In this document: positions 38,701 through 46,966 of the stretch, one piece after another
Position numbering within the stretch: position 1 is the first letter of the stretch
Layout of the letters: each line of letters starts with the position of its first letter
Source: Tardiphaga sp. P9-11
GTDB taxonomy: Bacteria; Pseudomonadota; Alphaproteobacteria; Rhizobiales; Xanthobacteraceae
Length of the DNA: 64,000 nucleotides
Direction of reading: 5' to 3'
Assembly (NCBI RefSeq): GCF_008329525.1
Contig: NZ_NPKQ01000009.1
Span: 171,956 to 235,955 of the forward strand
Notes under the pieces: generated by a model
What the model was told of the DNA's origin: nothing
The model's database searches: none
What the model saw: the letters and a program-made list of their open reading frames with translations, nothing else
Translations under genes and position numbers: made by a program

Positions 38701-39289
38701 CGCGCGCATCGCCCGCGGTCTCGGGCTCGGCCTGTCGATCGTCAAGCGGCTCGCGCATGTACTCAATCACGGCATCGCGCTGGATTCCAACCGTAGCGGC
38801 GGTTCGTTCTTCTCGGTCACCGTACCGGTCGCCAAGGCGATCAATCACACCACCGCGGTCACCAGCGCGACGCCGCTATCGAAATCGCCGATGTCGGGCA
38901 CGCTCGTCGTCTGTATCGAGAACGACGCGGCGATTCTCGACGGCATGAAGACGCTGCTGCAGGCTTGGGGAGCCGAGGTCGTCGCGGTGCCCGATCCGGA
39001 AGCCGCTATGAACGCCATCGCCGAAATCCAGGCCTCAGGCCGCCGCCTGACGGGCCTGCTAGTCGATTATCATCTCGATCGCGGCAACGGCGTCGCCGCG
39101 ATCCGGGAAATTCGCAACCGTTTCGGCAAGGACATCCCGGCTATCCTGATCACTGCCGACCGCAGCCCACATGTGCAGTCAGCCGCCCGGCAGGACAAGA
39201 TCGCGGTGCTGAACAAGCCGGTGAAGCCGGCGTCGCTGCGCGCATTGCTCGGGCAGTGGCGCACGCAGCAGATGATCGCGGCGGAGTGA
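35771..39289 (+). CDS. CrbS-like sodium/solute-symporter hybrid histidine kinase
   Basis: A 1172-residue membrane kinase. Residues 1 to about 520 form a 12-13 helix sodium/solute symporter domain (QNITSIADFIAARYGKSQAV, LGNTQLAAIGLLSFAAIAQL). A PAS domain (about 645-765), a coiled coil, a HisKA domain with His813 in AASHDILQPLN, and an ATPase domain (NLISNAIKYTPHG, YDTGVGIP, GLGLSI) follow. A C-terminal receiver has Asp1099 in LLVDYHLD and Lys in NKPVKP. This layout is that of CrbS/CbrA-type sensors; CrbS with CrbR controls acetyl-CoA synthetase in Vibrio and Pseudomonas. A convergent CrbR-like gene lies 144 bases away. Solute may be sensed through or transported by the symporter domain. Confidence 0.93.
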   Translation: MLHDWGVIVAALCYIGFLFCVASYGDRIALFQSGRAKAVIYPLSLAIYCTSWTFFGSVGVASRTSVDFLAIYVGPILFFAFFSPVLRRVIHLAKTQNITSIADFIAARYGKSQAVAATVAVIAIIGSVPYIALQLKAVASSLETILGEDKAIAGVPIVGDMALVVTLAMAMFAVLFGTRQTNATEHQHGLMLAVATESIVKLVVFIIAGAFVTFWMFGPSELFERAMKTPEAMRAINYVPSFGNFLTMVLLSFCAIMLLPRQFHVSVVENSNDSEVSRARWLFPTYLIAINLFVIPIALAGLVTFPFGAVDNDMYVLALPIEAGSTALSMAVFIGGLSAATAMVIVECVALAIMVSNDIVLPLVLRRGPQTQNEQTDFGNFLLKARRFSIFAIMVMAYFYFRALGNTQLAAIGLLSFAAIAQLAPAFFGGLIWRRATARGAMGGMVVGFIVWAYTLFIPSFLEGSTAGVLFLQHGPFGIEALRPQDLLGTELPPLLHGTLWSLSLNILTYIVLSLMRAPSSIERLQADVFVPNTLAPITPAFRRWRTTVTVQDILSTVTQYLGPDRARESFDAFATRRRVDLDPAAPADFELLQHAEYLIASSIGAASSRVVMSLLLRKRTVSAKAALKLLDDSHAALHFNREILQTALNHVRQGIAVFNPDLQLIVSNRQFGELLGLPPQIVQIGIPLREILEFIGIQSASPYGDNETLTQARLAAYTTEGEPYLERLQDRQIVIEVRTNKMPDGGLVLTFSDVTPSFEAAEALERANATLEKRVRDRTEELTRLNSELALAKSTAEDANISKTRFLAAASHDILQPLNAARLYVTSLVERKSIGEDARLVENIDDSLEAIEEILGALLDISRLDAGAMSPAISSFRIGDLMRSLEIEYAPIARARGVKLTFVPCSLPVESDRLMLRRLLQNLISNAIKYTPHGRVLVGCRRRGKALQIGIYDTGVGIPILKRGEIFKEFHRLEQGARIARGLGLGLSIVKRLAHVLNHGIALDSNRSGGSFFSVTVPVAKAINHTTAVTSATPLSKSPMSGTLVVCIENDAAILDGMKTLLQAWGAEVVAVPDPEAAMNAIAEIQASGRRLTGLLVDYHLDRGNGVAAIREIRNRFGKDIPAILITADRSPHVQSAARQDKIAVLNKPVKPASLRALLGQWRTQQMIAAE

Positions 39290-39297
39290 AACTCCGT

Positions 39298-39417
39298 CCT
39301 CATCCTGAGGAGCTACGTCTTCGTCGCGTCTCGAAGAATGGCGTCTCAACATCTCATGGTTCGAGACGGCGCAAGCTCGCGGCGCAATTGCGCCGCCAGG
39401 CCTCCTCACAATGAGAC
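39298..39417. repeat. Intergenic palindromic repeat between crbS-like and crbR-like genes
   Basis: It starts cctcatcctgaggagc and ends cctcctcacaatgag, with inner arms around the sequence cgtctcgaa and ttcgagacg. Elements of this CCTCATCCTGAGGAGC form are dispersed in Bradyrhizobium-group genomes. It lies between convergent genes, so it may also serve as a bidirectional transcript end. Confidence 0.75.
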
Positions 39418-39432
39418 GCCATCAGATATCGC

Positions 39433-40113
39433 TTATTGGTGTGGATTCTGCTCGCCCTGGCGCCACTGGCCGCCGGCTATTTTTGCCGCGGCTATGACGG
39501 CCTGGGTACGGCTCTCGACGCCGAGCTTCTGCAGGATCGCCGAGACGTGGGCCTTGATGGTCGCTTCGGACACGCCGAGCTCATAGGCGATCTGCTTGTT
39601 GAGTAGTCCCTCGGACAACATCATCAGCACACGGACCTGCTGCGGCGTCAGCGTTACCAGCCGGTCGCGCAGCTTGCTCATTTCCGGATCGACCGCTGCA
39701 GACATGTCGACATCCGGCGGAACCCAGACATCGCCATCCATCACCTTCACGATGGCATCGCGCAACGTATCGACGCCGAACCGCTTCGGAATGAAGCCTG
39801 ATGCACCGAAGTCCAGCGATTGCCGGATCGTCCCGACATCATCGCTGGCCGACACGATGACGACCGGAATCGTGGGGTATTGCGCACGGAGGTAAATCAG
39901 TCCGGAGAACCCTGATATCCCCGGCATAGACAGATCGAGCAAGATCAAATCGACGTCGGAGTCCTGTTCCAACAGTTTGGTCAGGTCCTCGAACGTGCCG
40001 GTTTCATCCACCTTTGTGGTCGGCAGCACGCTGCTGACCGCCTGCCGTAACGCACCGCGGAACAGCGGATGATCGTCAGCAATAATGAGGCGCGAGGGAG
40101 CGATAACGGTCAT
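39433..40113 (-). CDS. CrbR-like LuxR/NarL-family response regulator
   Basis: A 226-residue regulator with an N-terminal receiver (acidic pair Asp13-Asp14 in IIADDHPLFRG, phospho-acceptor Asp60 in LILLDLSMPG) and a C-terminal LuxR helix-turn-helix, LTPQQVRVLMMLSEGLLNKQ followed by IAYELGVSEATIKAHVSAIL. The ATG at 40113 fits the receiver start. Likely partner of the convergent hybrid kinase; in the CrbSR model the phosphorylated regulator activates acs and acetate uptake genes. It diverges from the MHS transporter gene, an obvious candidate target. Confidence 0.9.
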   Translation of the reverse strand: MTVIAPSRLIIADDHPLFRGALRQAVSSVLPTTKVDETGTFEDLTKLLEQDSDVDLILLDLSMPGISGFSGLIYLRAQYPTIPVVIVSASDDVGTIRQSLDFGASGFIPKRFGVDTLRDAIVKVMDGDVWVPPDVDMSAAVDPEMSKLRDRLVTLTPQQVRVLMMLSEGLLNKQIAYELGVSEATIKAHVSAILQKLGVESRTQAVIAAAKIAGGQWRQGEQNPHQ

Positions 40114-40486
40114 CAAAATCCATGCAAAAATCTTGCGGCAAACCAGCGACCGCGTTGAGGCGACGCGCAAAAGCGCATTTTCGCCGCAAGTGTCTCCCGC
40201 GCGACAACGTCTTGCAAGCGCCCAATGCTGCCACGCGGTAAATTGGTGAACACGGACCATTGTGCGACGCAATATTTCATATGCATGCACATATCCGGAA
40301 GGAGGGTTTCACCACTGCGACGTCTGCGCACAGCCCCTTGCGCACGGCCTAAAGTCGTATTGGGTCGCATTTCCCCGCAATGCTAGCTTTTGCATCGAAG
40401 TTCTCTGCATTGAGCCGACAGAAGTTCGGCGCAGCGAACGAGAAGCCACAATAAACTTTGCAACAATTTTGGGGAGCGATTCAAAC
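40114..40486. other. Divergent promoter region, about 370 bases
   Basis: No convincing gene. The region must hold promoters for the response regulator and the transporter. A purine-rich GGAAGGAGGG tract and an imperfect palindrome atatgcatgcacatat lie around 40278-40307. The transporter has a GGGGAG ribosome site at its right end. I could not recognise a sigma-54 site or another defined operator. Confidence 0.45.
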
Positions 40487-42175
40487 ATGTCCACCATCGC
40501 AGCAACATCGGCGAAAGCCCAAGGGATGACGAAGGACGAACGCTTCGTCATCTTCGCGTCATCGCTCGGCACTGTTTTCGAATGGTATGACTTCTACCTG
40601 TTCGGCTCGCTGGCCGGCATCATCGGCGCGCAGTTCTTCGGCGTGATCGATCCCGCCACCAAGCTGCCGATGTTCAATCAGGCTACGCGCGACATCTTCG
40701 CGCTGCTGGCCTTCGCCGCGGGCTTTATCGTTCGTCCGTTTGGCGCCATCGTGTTCGGACGCGTCGGCGACATCGTCGGCCGTAAATACACGTTCCTCGT
40801 CACCATCCTCATCATGGGCCTGTCGACCTTTATCGTCGGCATTCTGCCTAACGCTGCGACCATCGGTATCGCGGCTCCGATCATCCTGATCGGTCTGCGT
40901 TTGCTGCAGGGCCTTGCGCTCGGCGGTGAGTATGGCGGCGCGGCAACCTACGTGGCGGAGCATTCGCCAGCCGGCAAGCGCGGCTACTACACCTCATTCA
41001 TTCAGACGACGGCCACACTCGGCCTGTTTCTGTCGCTGCTGGTGATCCTGTTCACCCGTACGATTCTCGGCGAACCCGAATTCGCCGCCTGGGGCTGGCG
41101 CGTGCCATTCCTAGTCTCGGTGGTGCTGCTCGGCGTTTCCGTCTGGATCCGTCTGCGGCTGAATGAATCGCCCGTGTTCCAGAAGATGAAGGACGAAGGC
41201 AAGGGCTCCAAGGCTCCGCTGACCGAAGCCTTCGGCAACTGGAGCAATGCCAAGATCGTGCTGATCGCATTGCTCGGCGGCGTGATGGGCCAGGGTGTGG
41301 TCTGGTACACCGGCCAGTTCTACGCACTGTTCTTCATGCAATCGATCCTCAAGGTCGACGGCTACACCGCGAACCTCCTGATCGCGTGGTCGCTGCTGCT
41401 CGGCACCGGCTTCTTCGTGTTCTGGGGCGCCCTGTCCGACAAGATCGGCCGCAAGCCGATCATTCTGGCAGGCTGCCTGATCGCGGCGCTGACCTTCTTC
41501 CCGATCTTCCGCATGATCACCACCAACGCCAACCCGACGCTGGAAAAGGCGATCGAAACCGTGAAGGTCGAAGTTGTGTCCGATCCCGCTTTGTGCGGCG
41601 ATCTGTTCAACCCGGTCGGCACCCGCGTCTTCACCACGCCTTGCGACACCGCCCGTGCCTATCTGGCCCAGTCGTCGGTCAAGTACTCGACCGCCTACGG
41701 TCCGGCGGGCTCCGGTGTGAAGGTCGTCGTCAACGGCAAGGACACCCCCTACACCGCAGCTGCGTCCAACCCGCAGGTTCTCGCAGCGGTTCAGGCCGCG
41801 GGCTATCCGAAGACCGGCGACGCGCAGATCGTGAAGATGGCGCATCCATTCGACATCTTCCGTCCGCAGGTCGCGGCGGTGATCGGACTGCTATTCGTGC
41901 TGGTGCTTTTCGTGACCATGGTCTACGGGCCAATCGCGGCGATGCTGGTCGAACTGTTCCCGACCAAGATCCGCTACACCTCGATGTCGCTGCCCTACCA
42001 CATCGGCAACGGCTGGTTCGGCGGACTTCTCCCGGCGACCGCCTTCGCCATCGTGGCTTCGACCGGCGATATCTATGCCGGTCTCTGGTATCCCGTGATC
42101 TTCGCGGCAATCACCGTGGTCATCGGCTTCTTCTTCCTGCCGGAGACCAAGGACGTCGATATCAGCGCGAACTAA
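40487..42175 (+). CDS. MHS-family MFS transporter with large extracytoplasmic loop
   Basis: A 562-residue 12-helix transporter of the metabolite:H+ symporter family (relatives of ProP, KgtP, ShiA). Hallmarks: GTVFEWYDFYLFGSLAGII in TM1, RPFGAIVFGRVGDIVGRKYT after TM2-3, RLLQGLALGGEYGGAATYVAEHSP in TM4-5. Family members usually have 430-450 residues; this one has about 110 extra residues in the periplasmic loop between TM9 and TM10 (about 350-460), with two cysteines 16 apart (CGDLFNP and TPCDTA). Substrate is probably an organic acid. Divergent from the CrbR-like gene. The ATG at 40487 starts the conserved protein. Confidence 0.9.
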   Translation: MSTIAATSAKAQGMTKDERFVIFASSLGTVFEWYDFYLFGSLAGIIGAQFFGVIDPATKLPMFNQATRDIFALLAFAAGFIVRPFGAIVFGRVGDIVGRKYTFLVTILIMGLSTFIVGILPNAATIGIAAPIILIGLRLLQGLALGGEYGGAATYVAEHSPAGKRGYYTSFIQTTATLGLFLSLLVILFTRTILGEPEFAAWGWRVPFLVSVVLLGVSVWIRLRLNESPVFQKMKDEGKGSKAPLTEAFGNWSNAKIVLIALLGGVMGQGVVWYTGQFYALFFMQSILKVDGYTANLLIAWSLLLGTGFFVFWGALSDKIGRKPIILAGCLIAALTFFPIFRMITTNANPTLEKAIETVKVEVVSDPALCGDLFNPVGTRVFTTPCDTARAYLAQSSVKYSTAYGPAGSGVKVVVNGKDTPYTAAASNPQVLAAVQAAGYPKTGDAQIVKMAHPFDIFRPQVAAVIGLLFVLVLFVTMVYGPIAAMLVELFPTKIRYTSMSLPYHIGNGWFGGLLPATAFAIVASTGDIYAGLWYPVIFAAITVVIGFFFLPETKDVDISAN

Positions 42176-42227
42176 CTTCGCCCTGCCCGCAGCCCAGGCT
42201 GCCGGCAGACACGACGACAACAAACCG

Positions 42228-42255
42228 GCCGCGGAGCAATCCGCGGCTTTTTTTT
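42228..42255 (+). terminator. Rho-independent terminator after the MHS transporter
   Basis: Stem gccgcgga and tccgcggc with loop gcaa, followed by eight T residues. Strong terminator. Confidence 0.92.
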
Positions 42256-42276
42256 GTTTCAGCAGATCTGCGAGCG

Positions 42277-42747
42277 TCAGGTCGCGCCGACGAACTGCAG
42301 CACCACCTCGCGGCGATGCGGGCGGGCGCGGTGTTCGATCAGATAGATGCCCTGCCAGGTTCCAAGCGCGAGTTCGCCGGACAGCACCGGCACATGCAGC
42401 GAGGTCGCGGTCAGCATGGTACGCACATGCGCCGGCATATCGTCGGGACCCTCCGTATCGTGCGTCCAGTTAAAATCCTTAGGCGCAAGGCGATCGAGCG
42501 TTGTCATGAGATCGACCAGCACGGAAGGATCGGCATTTTCCTGGATGGTGAGCGACGCTGAGGTATGGCGGATGAACAGCGTCAACGCACCTTCACGGGC
42601 GCCGATCTCGCTCAGGAATTTGCCGACCTCGCGGGTGATATCGATGAAGCCCGCACCGGAAGTCTGCACAGTCAGCAGCGACGACGTCACGGTCTCGACA
42701 CGAACTGAAGACGGCGCGCTGCGCGTAACGGATCTGGCAGATGTCAT
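42277..42747 (-). CDS. YjbQ family protein (UPF0047)
   Basis: A 156-residue cytoplasmic protein with the conserved segments IRHTSASLTIQENADPSVL and VLSGELALGTWQGIYLIEHR of the YjbQ/UPF0047 family. Members have weak thiamine-phosphate-synthase-like activity in vitro and form trimers with conserved histidines and acidic residues; the real role is not settled. The ATG at 42747 has an AGGAGGGG ribosome site. Convergent with the MHS transporter. Confidence 0.92.
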   Translation of the reverse strand: MTSARSVTRSAPSSVRVETVTSSLLTVQTSGAGFIDITREVGKFLSEIGAREGALTLFIRHTSASLTIQENADPSVLVDLMTTLDRLAPKDFNWTHDTEGPDDMPAHVRTMLTATSLHVPVLSGELALGTWQGIYLIEHRARPHRREVVLQFVGAT

Positions 42748-42840
42748 AAAGTCCCCTCCTGGCCAATTCCACCTTGGTTGATGAACCAAAACGCCGATAT
42801 GGCGTTCCCGCTTCAATCAAGATTGACAATGGAAAACGCC

Positions 42841-43002
42841 ATGAAGCCTAAAACATCAAGGGACATTCCGGGGCCGGAGCCACGCAAGAACGAAGAGCAC
42901 GCGCAAGAGAAAGCTGTGATCAAGGACGCAGACAAGACCGATCAAGCCAACCGCGACACCATCCATGGCAACGGCGGCGATATAGGGTTCGACCGCAAAT
43001 AA
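42841..43002 (+). CDS. Small hydrophilic hypothetical protein
   Basis: A 53-residue, highly charged frame (MKPKTSRDIPGPEPRKNEEH then AQEKAVIKDADKTDQANRDT and a glycine-rich end). It has GGAAAA upstream of the ATG; an ATG 12 bases earlier is possible. Composition is protein-like and resembles the short disordered proteins of this bacterial group, but I recognise no family. Divergent to yjbQ. Confidence 0.5.
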   Translation: MKPKTSRDIPGPEPRKNEEHAQEKAVIKDADKTDQANRDTIHGNGGDIGFDRK

Positions 43003-43017
43003 GAACTGCGCACTGCG

Positions 43018-43239
43018 TTAATCGTCGGAGCTAATCACATCTGCGCGGTGAACTTCATCGCCCTCCTCGTTGCGGACGGAAATGGCGAAGTGCTTGCCGC
43101 GGAGTTCCGGCCTGATCTTGTAAATATCGCCTGCGAGCTTGTCAGCGACCTCAGCGGCTAACAATTCATTACGCAAAATCTGCCCCGAAACGTCGGGCAC
43201 GGTCGTACCATCAACCAGATCGAAATAGAATCTCGGCAT
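43018..43239 (-). CDS. DUF6894-like small protein
   Basis: A 73-residue protein opening MPRFYFDLVDGTTVPD and continuing with a helix, LLAAEVADKLAGDIYKI, then a strand HFAISVRNEEGDEV. The MPRFYFD start and length are those of the DUF6894 family, present in many copies in Bradyrhizobium and Methylobacterium. AAGGAG precedes the start. Function unknown; often associated with stress or general response genes. Confidence 0.8.
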   Translation of the reverse strand: MPRFYFDLVDGTTVPDVSGQILRNELLAAEVADKLAGDIYKIRPELRGKHFAISVRNEEGDEVHRADVISSDD

Positions 43240-43316
43240 CAAAGCGCTCCTTCCTATGGGCGAATAATACCAATCAACTATGTGAGTATCGGCATCCGCG
43301 GCGAAATTGGCAGCGC

Positions 43317-43853
43317 TCAGATTTTTCCGCTGGAATCGCGCTGGATGCGACTGGCCATGTCGACAAGGCGTCGCCATGCGTTTTCGACAAAGGCCATCAC
43401 CCGATCGACGTCGCGATCGCTCGGCAGCGGAATCTCGATCTTCCTCTCGCCATCCGCAGTCCCTGACTTCCCGGGCTTCAGCGAATCCTGCTTCGGGAGC
43501 GCTTCATCGGTCTTGCCGGCGACGGCTGGACCGCGCTGCTCAAGCTCCGCCTTCAGTTTTTCATTGTCCTTCTGCAGCCGCCCTATCTCGGTATCGAGCG
43601 CAGCACGCTCGTCCGGCAAAACATAGCAGGCCCAGCCGGCCCCCTTATCCGTGCACGTCGAAACCGTGCCGGTACGGGTATCCAGGCGAATGACGCCTTC
43701 AGCGATCGGCGACAACGAATAACGGCCATTCTCGACGTCCGGGAGGGCCTGCGCAGACGCACGGACGATCCCGACCATCAGAACCGCGCCAACCCGCGCG
43801 GCGTACCGCATGGGCTGTCCGGGGGAGACAAAACGCACCACAGCATTCTTCAT
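43317..43853 (-). CDS. Periplasmic hypothetical protein with coiled coil
   Basis: A 178-residue protein. The N-terminus has a signal peptide (about 1-36, YAARVGAVLMVGIVRASAQA). The following domain contains LPDVENGRYSLSPIAEG and a two-cysteine segment STCTDKGAGWACYVLP, which may form a disulfide. A coiled coil (about 84-108, DTEIGRLQKDNEKLKAELEQ) and a C-terminal helix follow. The pattern is shared by uncharacterised proteins of this family of bacteria. GGAG lies before the ATG. Role unknown. Confidence 0.72.
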   Translation of the reverse strand: MKNAVVRFVSPGQPMRYAARVGAVLMVGIVRASAQALPDVENGRYSLSPIAEGVIRLDTRTGTVSTCTDKGAGWACYVLPDERAALDTEIGRLQKDNEKLKAELEQRGPAVAGKTDEALPKQDSLKPGKSGTADGERKIEIPLPSDRDVDRVMAFVENAWRRLVDMASRIQRDSSGKI

Positions 43854-43899
43854 GGAGATGCTCCGCGTTGCGAGTTCGGGGCGATAGCCGCCTTCACGC

Positions 43900-44523
43900 T
43901 CAGATTTCAGATTTGAAAGGCGCTCGCTTCGCTTTCAACGCATCGGCAAGCAATTCGAGCCGATCCTGGCCCCAAAATACTTCACCATTGAGCACATAGG
44001 CCGGCGAGCCGAACACGTCGGCTGCAATCGCCTCCTGACGGTTCTGCTCATATTTCGTTGCGATCTCACTGGAGGCCGCGCGCTCGACGAGTTTAGCACC
44101 GGGCAGGCCCGAATCATCGGCCAGCTTTGTCAGCACCGCTGCATCCCCGAGATTGAGCTGACCTTCCCAGACAGCAGGAAATGCGCGGCGCAGAAACGGA
44201 TCCGGATCATGTCCCGCTTCAAGTGCAGCGATCACCAGACCATCGGCGAGCCGGCCGTCGAACGGCCAGTTCTTCGGCTTGAGATGGAAATCCAGGCCTC
44301 GCTTGTCGCGCCAGCGTTGCAATTCGAGCATCCGGTAACGCTGCCGCACCGGGTGGCGTTTCCCCAGCGGCAAGCCGCCGGTTTCCGAAAACAACTCGCC
44401 GAGAAATACCGGCTTGTGATTCACCTTGAGATCGTAAGTACTTACGAGATCGCGAAACAGCGTGTGGCCGATATAGGCCCAGGGCGATGGCAGCGAAAAA
44501 TAGTAATCGATCTCTTGAGACAT
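43900..44523 (-). CDS. 2-hydroxychromene-2-carboxylate isomerase family (DsbA fold)
   Basis: A 207-residue thioredoxin-fold protein starting MSQEIDYYFSLPSPWAYIG. The SPWAY segment gives the glutathione-binding active serine of kappa-class GST/HCCA isomerases in place of the CxxC of DsbA. The later block IAADVFGSPAYVLNGEVFWG with FGSP cis-proline and GQDRLELL is typical. It could act in aromatic compound or glutathione-dependent detoxification; no naphthalene pathway genes surround it. The ATG at 44523 is the conserved start. Confidence 0.88.
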   Translation of the reverse strand: MSQEIDYYFSLPSPWAYIGHTLFRDLVSTYDLKVNHKPVFLGELFSETGGLPLGKRHPVRQRYRMLELQRWRDKRGLDFHLKPKNWPFDGRLADGLVIAALEAGHDPDPFLRRAFPAVWEGQLNLGDAAVLTKLADDSGLPGAKLVERAASSEIATKYEQNRQEAIAADVFGSPAYVLNGEVFWGQDRLELLADALKAKRAPFKSEI

Positions 44524-44798
44524 TCCGGGCTCCGGCAGGGGCGTTTTCAAACTCTGCGGCACTCCAACAGAGCGCCCTGCGCCGTGCAAGATAGATCCCC
44601 TCGAAAGTCACTCTTGCACTGCGGCGATCTCGCGCAGCGGGATTCGAATTTTGCCAATAAAATCAAATGAATCAAGGCGCTAACAAGCGATCAGCGAATC
44701 TTGACTTGGCAAGATGCGCTAAGTATGGTCCGCCCGGCTTTGAAGGGTGATGGGGCGTTATTTCCAGCATTTGCAGCGTTATTTCGAGTGTCGCAACC

Positions 44799-45176
44799 AT
44801 GACGAACGGCACACGGGACAATGACAGCGAACGCGGAAACGATGGCAAATCGTCTCCCGATGAGGCTGCGCTTTCCGCAAGGCTCGGAAGTCTGAATCAG
44901 CGTCTGTCCAAACTTCAGGATGAGCGCAAATTCCAGACTGACCAATCCGAAACTGGAAGCGGAAACGCGCAGTCCAGGGCATCGGCCATGGCGGTGGGTC
45001 TCCGTCTTTCTTCGGAACTGGTCGCGGGCGTCGTCGTCGGAACGATTCTGGGCTGGGGCTTCGATCGTTTGCTGTCGACATCGCCGTGGGGGCTGATCGT
45101 TTTCATGCTGCTTGGCTTCGTCGCCGGCGTGATGAACGTGATGCGCTCGGCTGGCGTCGGAAAAAAAGCGGAATAA
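44799..45176 (+). CDS. atpI: ATP synthase accessory protein AtpI
   Basis: A 125-residue membrane protein with a charged N-terminal half and two C-terminal hydrophobic segments (about 73-92 and 97-116; LVAGVVVGTILGWGFDRLL, WGLIVFMLLGFVAGVMNVMR). The GWGFDRLL motif fits the alphaproteobacterial AtpI group, which helps assemble the c ring or supply Mg2+. First gene of the F0 operon, 104 bases before atpB. Confidence 0.9.
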   Translation: MTNGTRDNDSERGNDGKSSPDEAALSARLGSLNQRLSKLQDERKFQTDQSETGSGNAQSRASAMAVGLRLSSELVAGVVVGTILGWGFDRLLSTSPWGLIVFMLLGFVAGVMNVMRSAGVGKKAE

Positions 45177-45280
45177 GAAATTCGCGCCCAAGACCTCTGC
45201 GTCGTTGGCGCAGTGTTTGAGTGCCGGCTGTCCGGCAAGGAAACGCCGGACATTCCGGCCGAATTGAAAGACCGACGTGG

Positions 45281-46030
45281 ATGGCCGATCCGATCCATCA
45301 ATTTGAGATCCACAAGATCTTCACCCTGGGCCATATCGGCAATCAGGAAATCGCCTTCACCAACTCATCGGCCTATATGTTCGGCGCCGTCGCCGTCGTG
45401 TCGCTGCTGATGCTGGGTGGCAGCGCCGGTCGCGCGCTGATCCCAAGCCGCTTCCAGTCGGTCGCCGAACTGTCCTTCGAATTCGTGTCGAATACGGTGC
45501 GCAGTAGCATCGGCGAAGAAGGCATGAAGTTCTTCCCGTTCGTGTTCTCGCTGTTCATGTTCATCCTCACGGCGAACATGATCGGCATCATTCCCTATAC
45601 CTTCACCGTTACCAGCCATCTGATCGTCGCCGTTGCGCTGGCATTGATGGTGTTCCTGACCGTGCTGCTCTACGGCCTCTACAAGAACGGTCTCGGCTTC
45701 TTCAAGCTGTTCGTGCCGCACGGCATTCCTATTTACATCCTGCCGCTGGTCACGGTGATCGAGGTGATCTCGTTCCTGTCCCGCCCGGTGTCGCATTCGG
45801 TTCGTCTGTTCGCCAATATGCTGGCCGGCCACATCACGCTGAAGGTTTTTGCCGGCTTCGTGACATCGCTCAGCGCGCTCGGGGCAGTGGGCATCTTCGG
45901 TTCGGTGCTGCCGCTGGCCATGACCACGGCGCTGACCGCGCTGGAAATACTGGTCGCCTTCCTGCAGGCCTACGTGTTCACGATCCTGACCTGCATCTAT
46001 CTCAACGACGCACTTCATCCGGGCCACTAA
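45281..46030 (+). CDS. atpB: ATP synthase F0 subunit a
   Basis: A 249-residue membrane protein that forms the proton half-channels next to the c ring. The essential arginine lies in [13 protein letters not shown]; the C-terminal helix has [25 protein letters not shown] chose the ATG at 45281, where the family sequence [14 protein letters not shown] starts. Downstream gene is atpE after 73 bases. Confidence 0.97.
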   Translation: MADPIHQFEIHKIFTLGHIGNQEIAFTNSSAYMFGAVAVVSLLMLGGSAGRALIPSRFQSVAELSFEFVSNTVRSSIGEEGMKFFPFVFSLFMFILTANMIGIIPYTFTVTSHLIVAVALALMVFLTVLLYGLYKNGLGFFKLFVPHGIPIYILPLVTVIEVISFLSRPVSHSVRLFANMLAGHITLKVFAGFVTSLSALGAVGIFGSVLPLAMTTALTALEILVAFLQAYVFTILTCIYLNDALHPGH

Positions 46031-46103
46031 CCATCGCTTCTTAGTGTCCTGGCGGAATTCACCCTCAACTGTCTTTATCCCTATCCCAAGAAGGAGTTTT
46101 ACT

Positions 46104-46331
46104 ATGGATCCCATCGCAGCGAAGTACATCGGCGCCGGCATTGCTTGTCTCGGCATGGGTGGCGCTGGCATCGGCGTCGGCATGATCTTCAGCCAGTTCC
46201 TCAACGGTGCGCTCCGCAATCCGTCGGCCTCCCAGGGCCAGTTCGCTAACCTGATCTTCGGCTTCGCCGTGACCGAAGCGCTCGGCATCTTCTCGCTGCT
46301 GATCGCGCTGCTGCTGCTGTTCGCCGTCTAA
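46104..46331 (+). CDS. atpE: ATP synthase F0 subunit c
   Basis: A 75-residue hairpin of two helices that forms the rotor ring. The proton-carrying carboxylate is Glu58 in [11 protein letters not shown]; the polar loop reads [15 protein letters not shown] precedes the ATG at 46104. The glycine-rich first helix ([15 protein letters not shown]) is typical. Confidence 0.97.
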   Translation: MDPIAAKYIGAGIACLGMGGAGIGVGMIFSQFLNGALRNPSASQGQFANLIFGFAVTEALGIFSLLIALLLLFAV

Positions 46332-46393
46332 GCTGAAAACAGATCCGGTTGCCGCCCCGTCCCGGGGCGCTTCCGATCGATAAGGAGACTGCT

Positions 46394-46963
46394 GTGGCTG
46401 AAGGTCAGGGCAAATCCAAGGGCGCCGATCACGGAACTGCCGCACACACTGCGGCTGACGGTGGTCACAAGGCGTCGTTTCCGCCGTTCGAGAGCAACAC
46501 CTTCGCTTCACAGCTGGTGTCGTTCGCGATCGCGTTCGGCTTGCTCTATCTGATCGTGTCGCGTCTGGCGCTGCCCCGCGTCGGCGGCGTGCTTGCTGCG
46601 CGTCAGCAGGTTCTCGATACGGACCTGAATGAAGCTGCCAAGCTCAAGGCCGATTCCGATGCTGCATTGAAGGCTTACGAAACCGAACTCGCCAATGCCC
46701 GCGCCAAGGCGCAGGCGATGGCGACAGAAGTTCGTGAGAAGCTCAATGCGGAACAGGAAGCAGCCAAGGCGAAGCTCGAAGAGAGCCTTGCCACCAAGCT
46801 TGCTGCAGCGGAGCAGACCATCGCCACCACCCGCGCAACGGCGATGGGCAATGTGCACAGCATCGCTGCGGACACCGCCTCGGCGATCGTCGAACGCCTG
46901 ACGGGCATCAGCCCGGACGCAGGCGCCGTCAACGCCGCGCTCGACGCGTCGGTGAAAGGATAA
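46394..46963 (+). CDS. atpG: ATP synthase F0 subunit b'
   Basis: A 189-residue peripheral-stalk subunit. A disordered, His- and Ala-rich N-terminus leads to one transmembrane segment (about 38-58, [21 protein letters not shown]) and a long charged helix. The presence of two different b genes in series is usual for alphaproteobacteria. The start is a GTG at 46394 with AAGGAG upstream. Three bases separate it from atpF. In this group the b' gene is called atpG or atpF2. Confidence 0.94.
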   Translation: MAEGQGKSKGADHGTAAHTAADGGHKASFPPFESNTFASQLVSFAIAFGLLYLIVSRLALPRVGGVLAARQQVLDTDLNEAAKLKADSDAALKAYETELANARAKAQAMATEVREKLNAEQEAAKAKLEESLATKLAAAEQTIATTRATAMGNVHSIAADTASAIVERLTGISPDAGAVNAALDASVKG

Positions 46964-46966
46964 CGG

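Noticed and set aside
39298..39417. Insertion sequence end between the kinase and regulator genes
   Set aside because: Only a palindromic repeat is present; no transposase frame or target duplication is seen.
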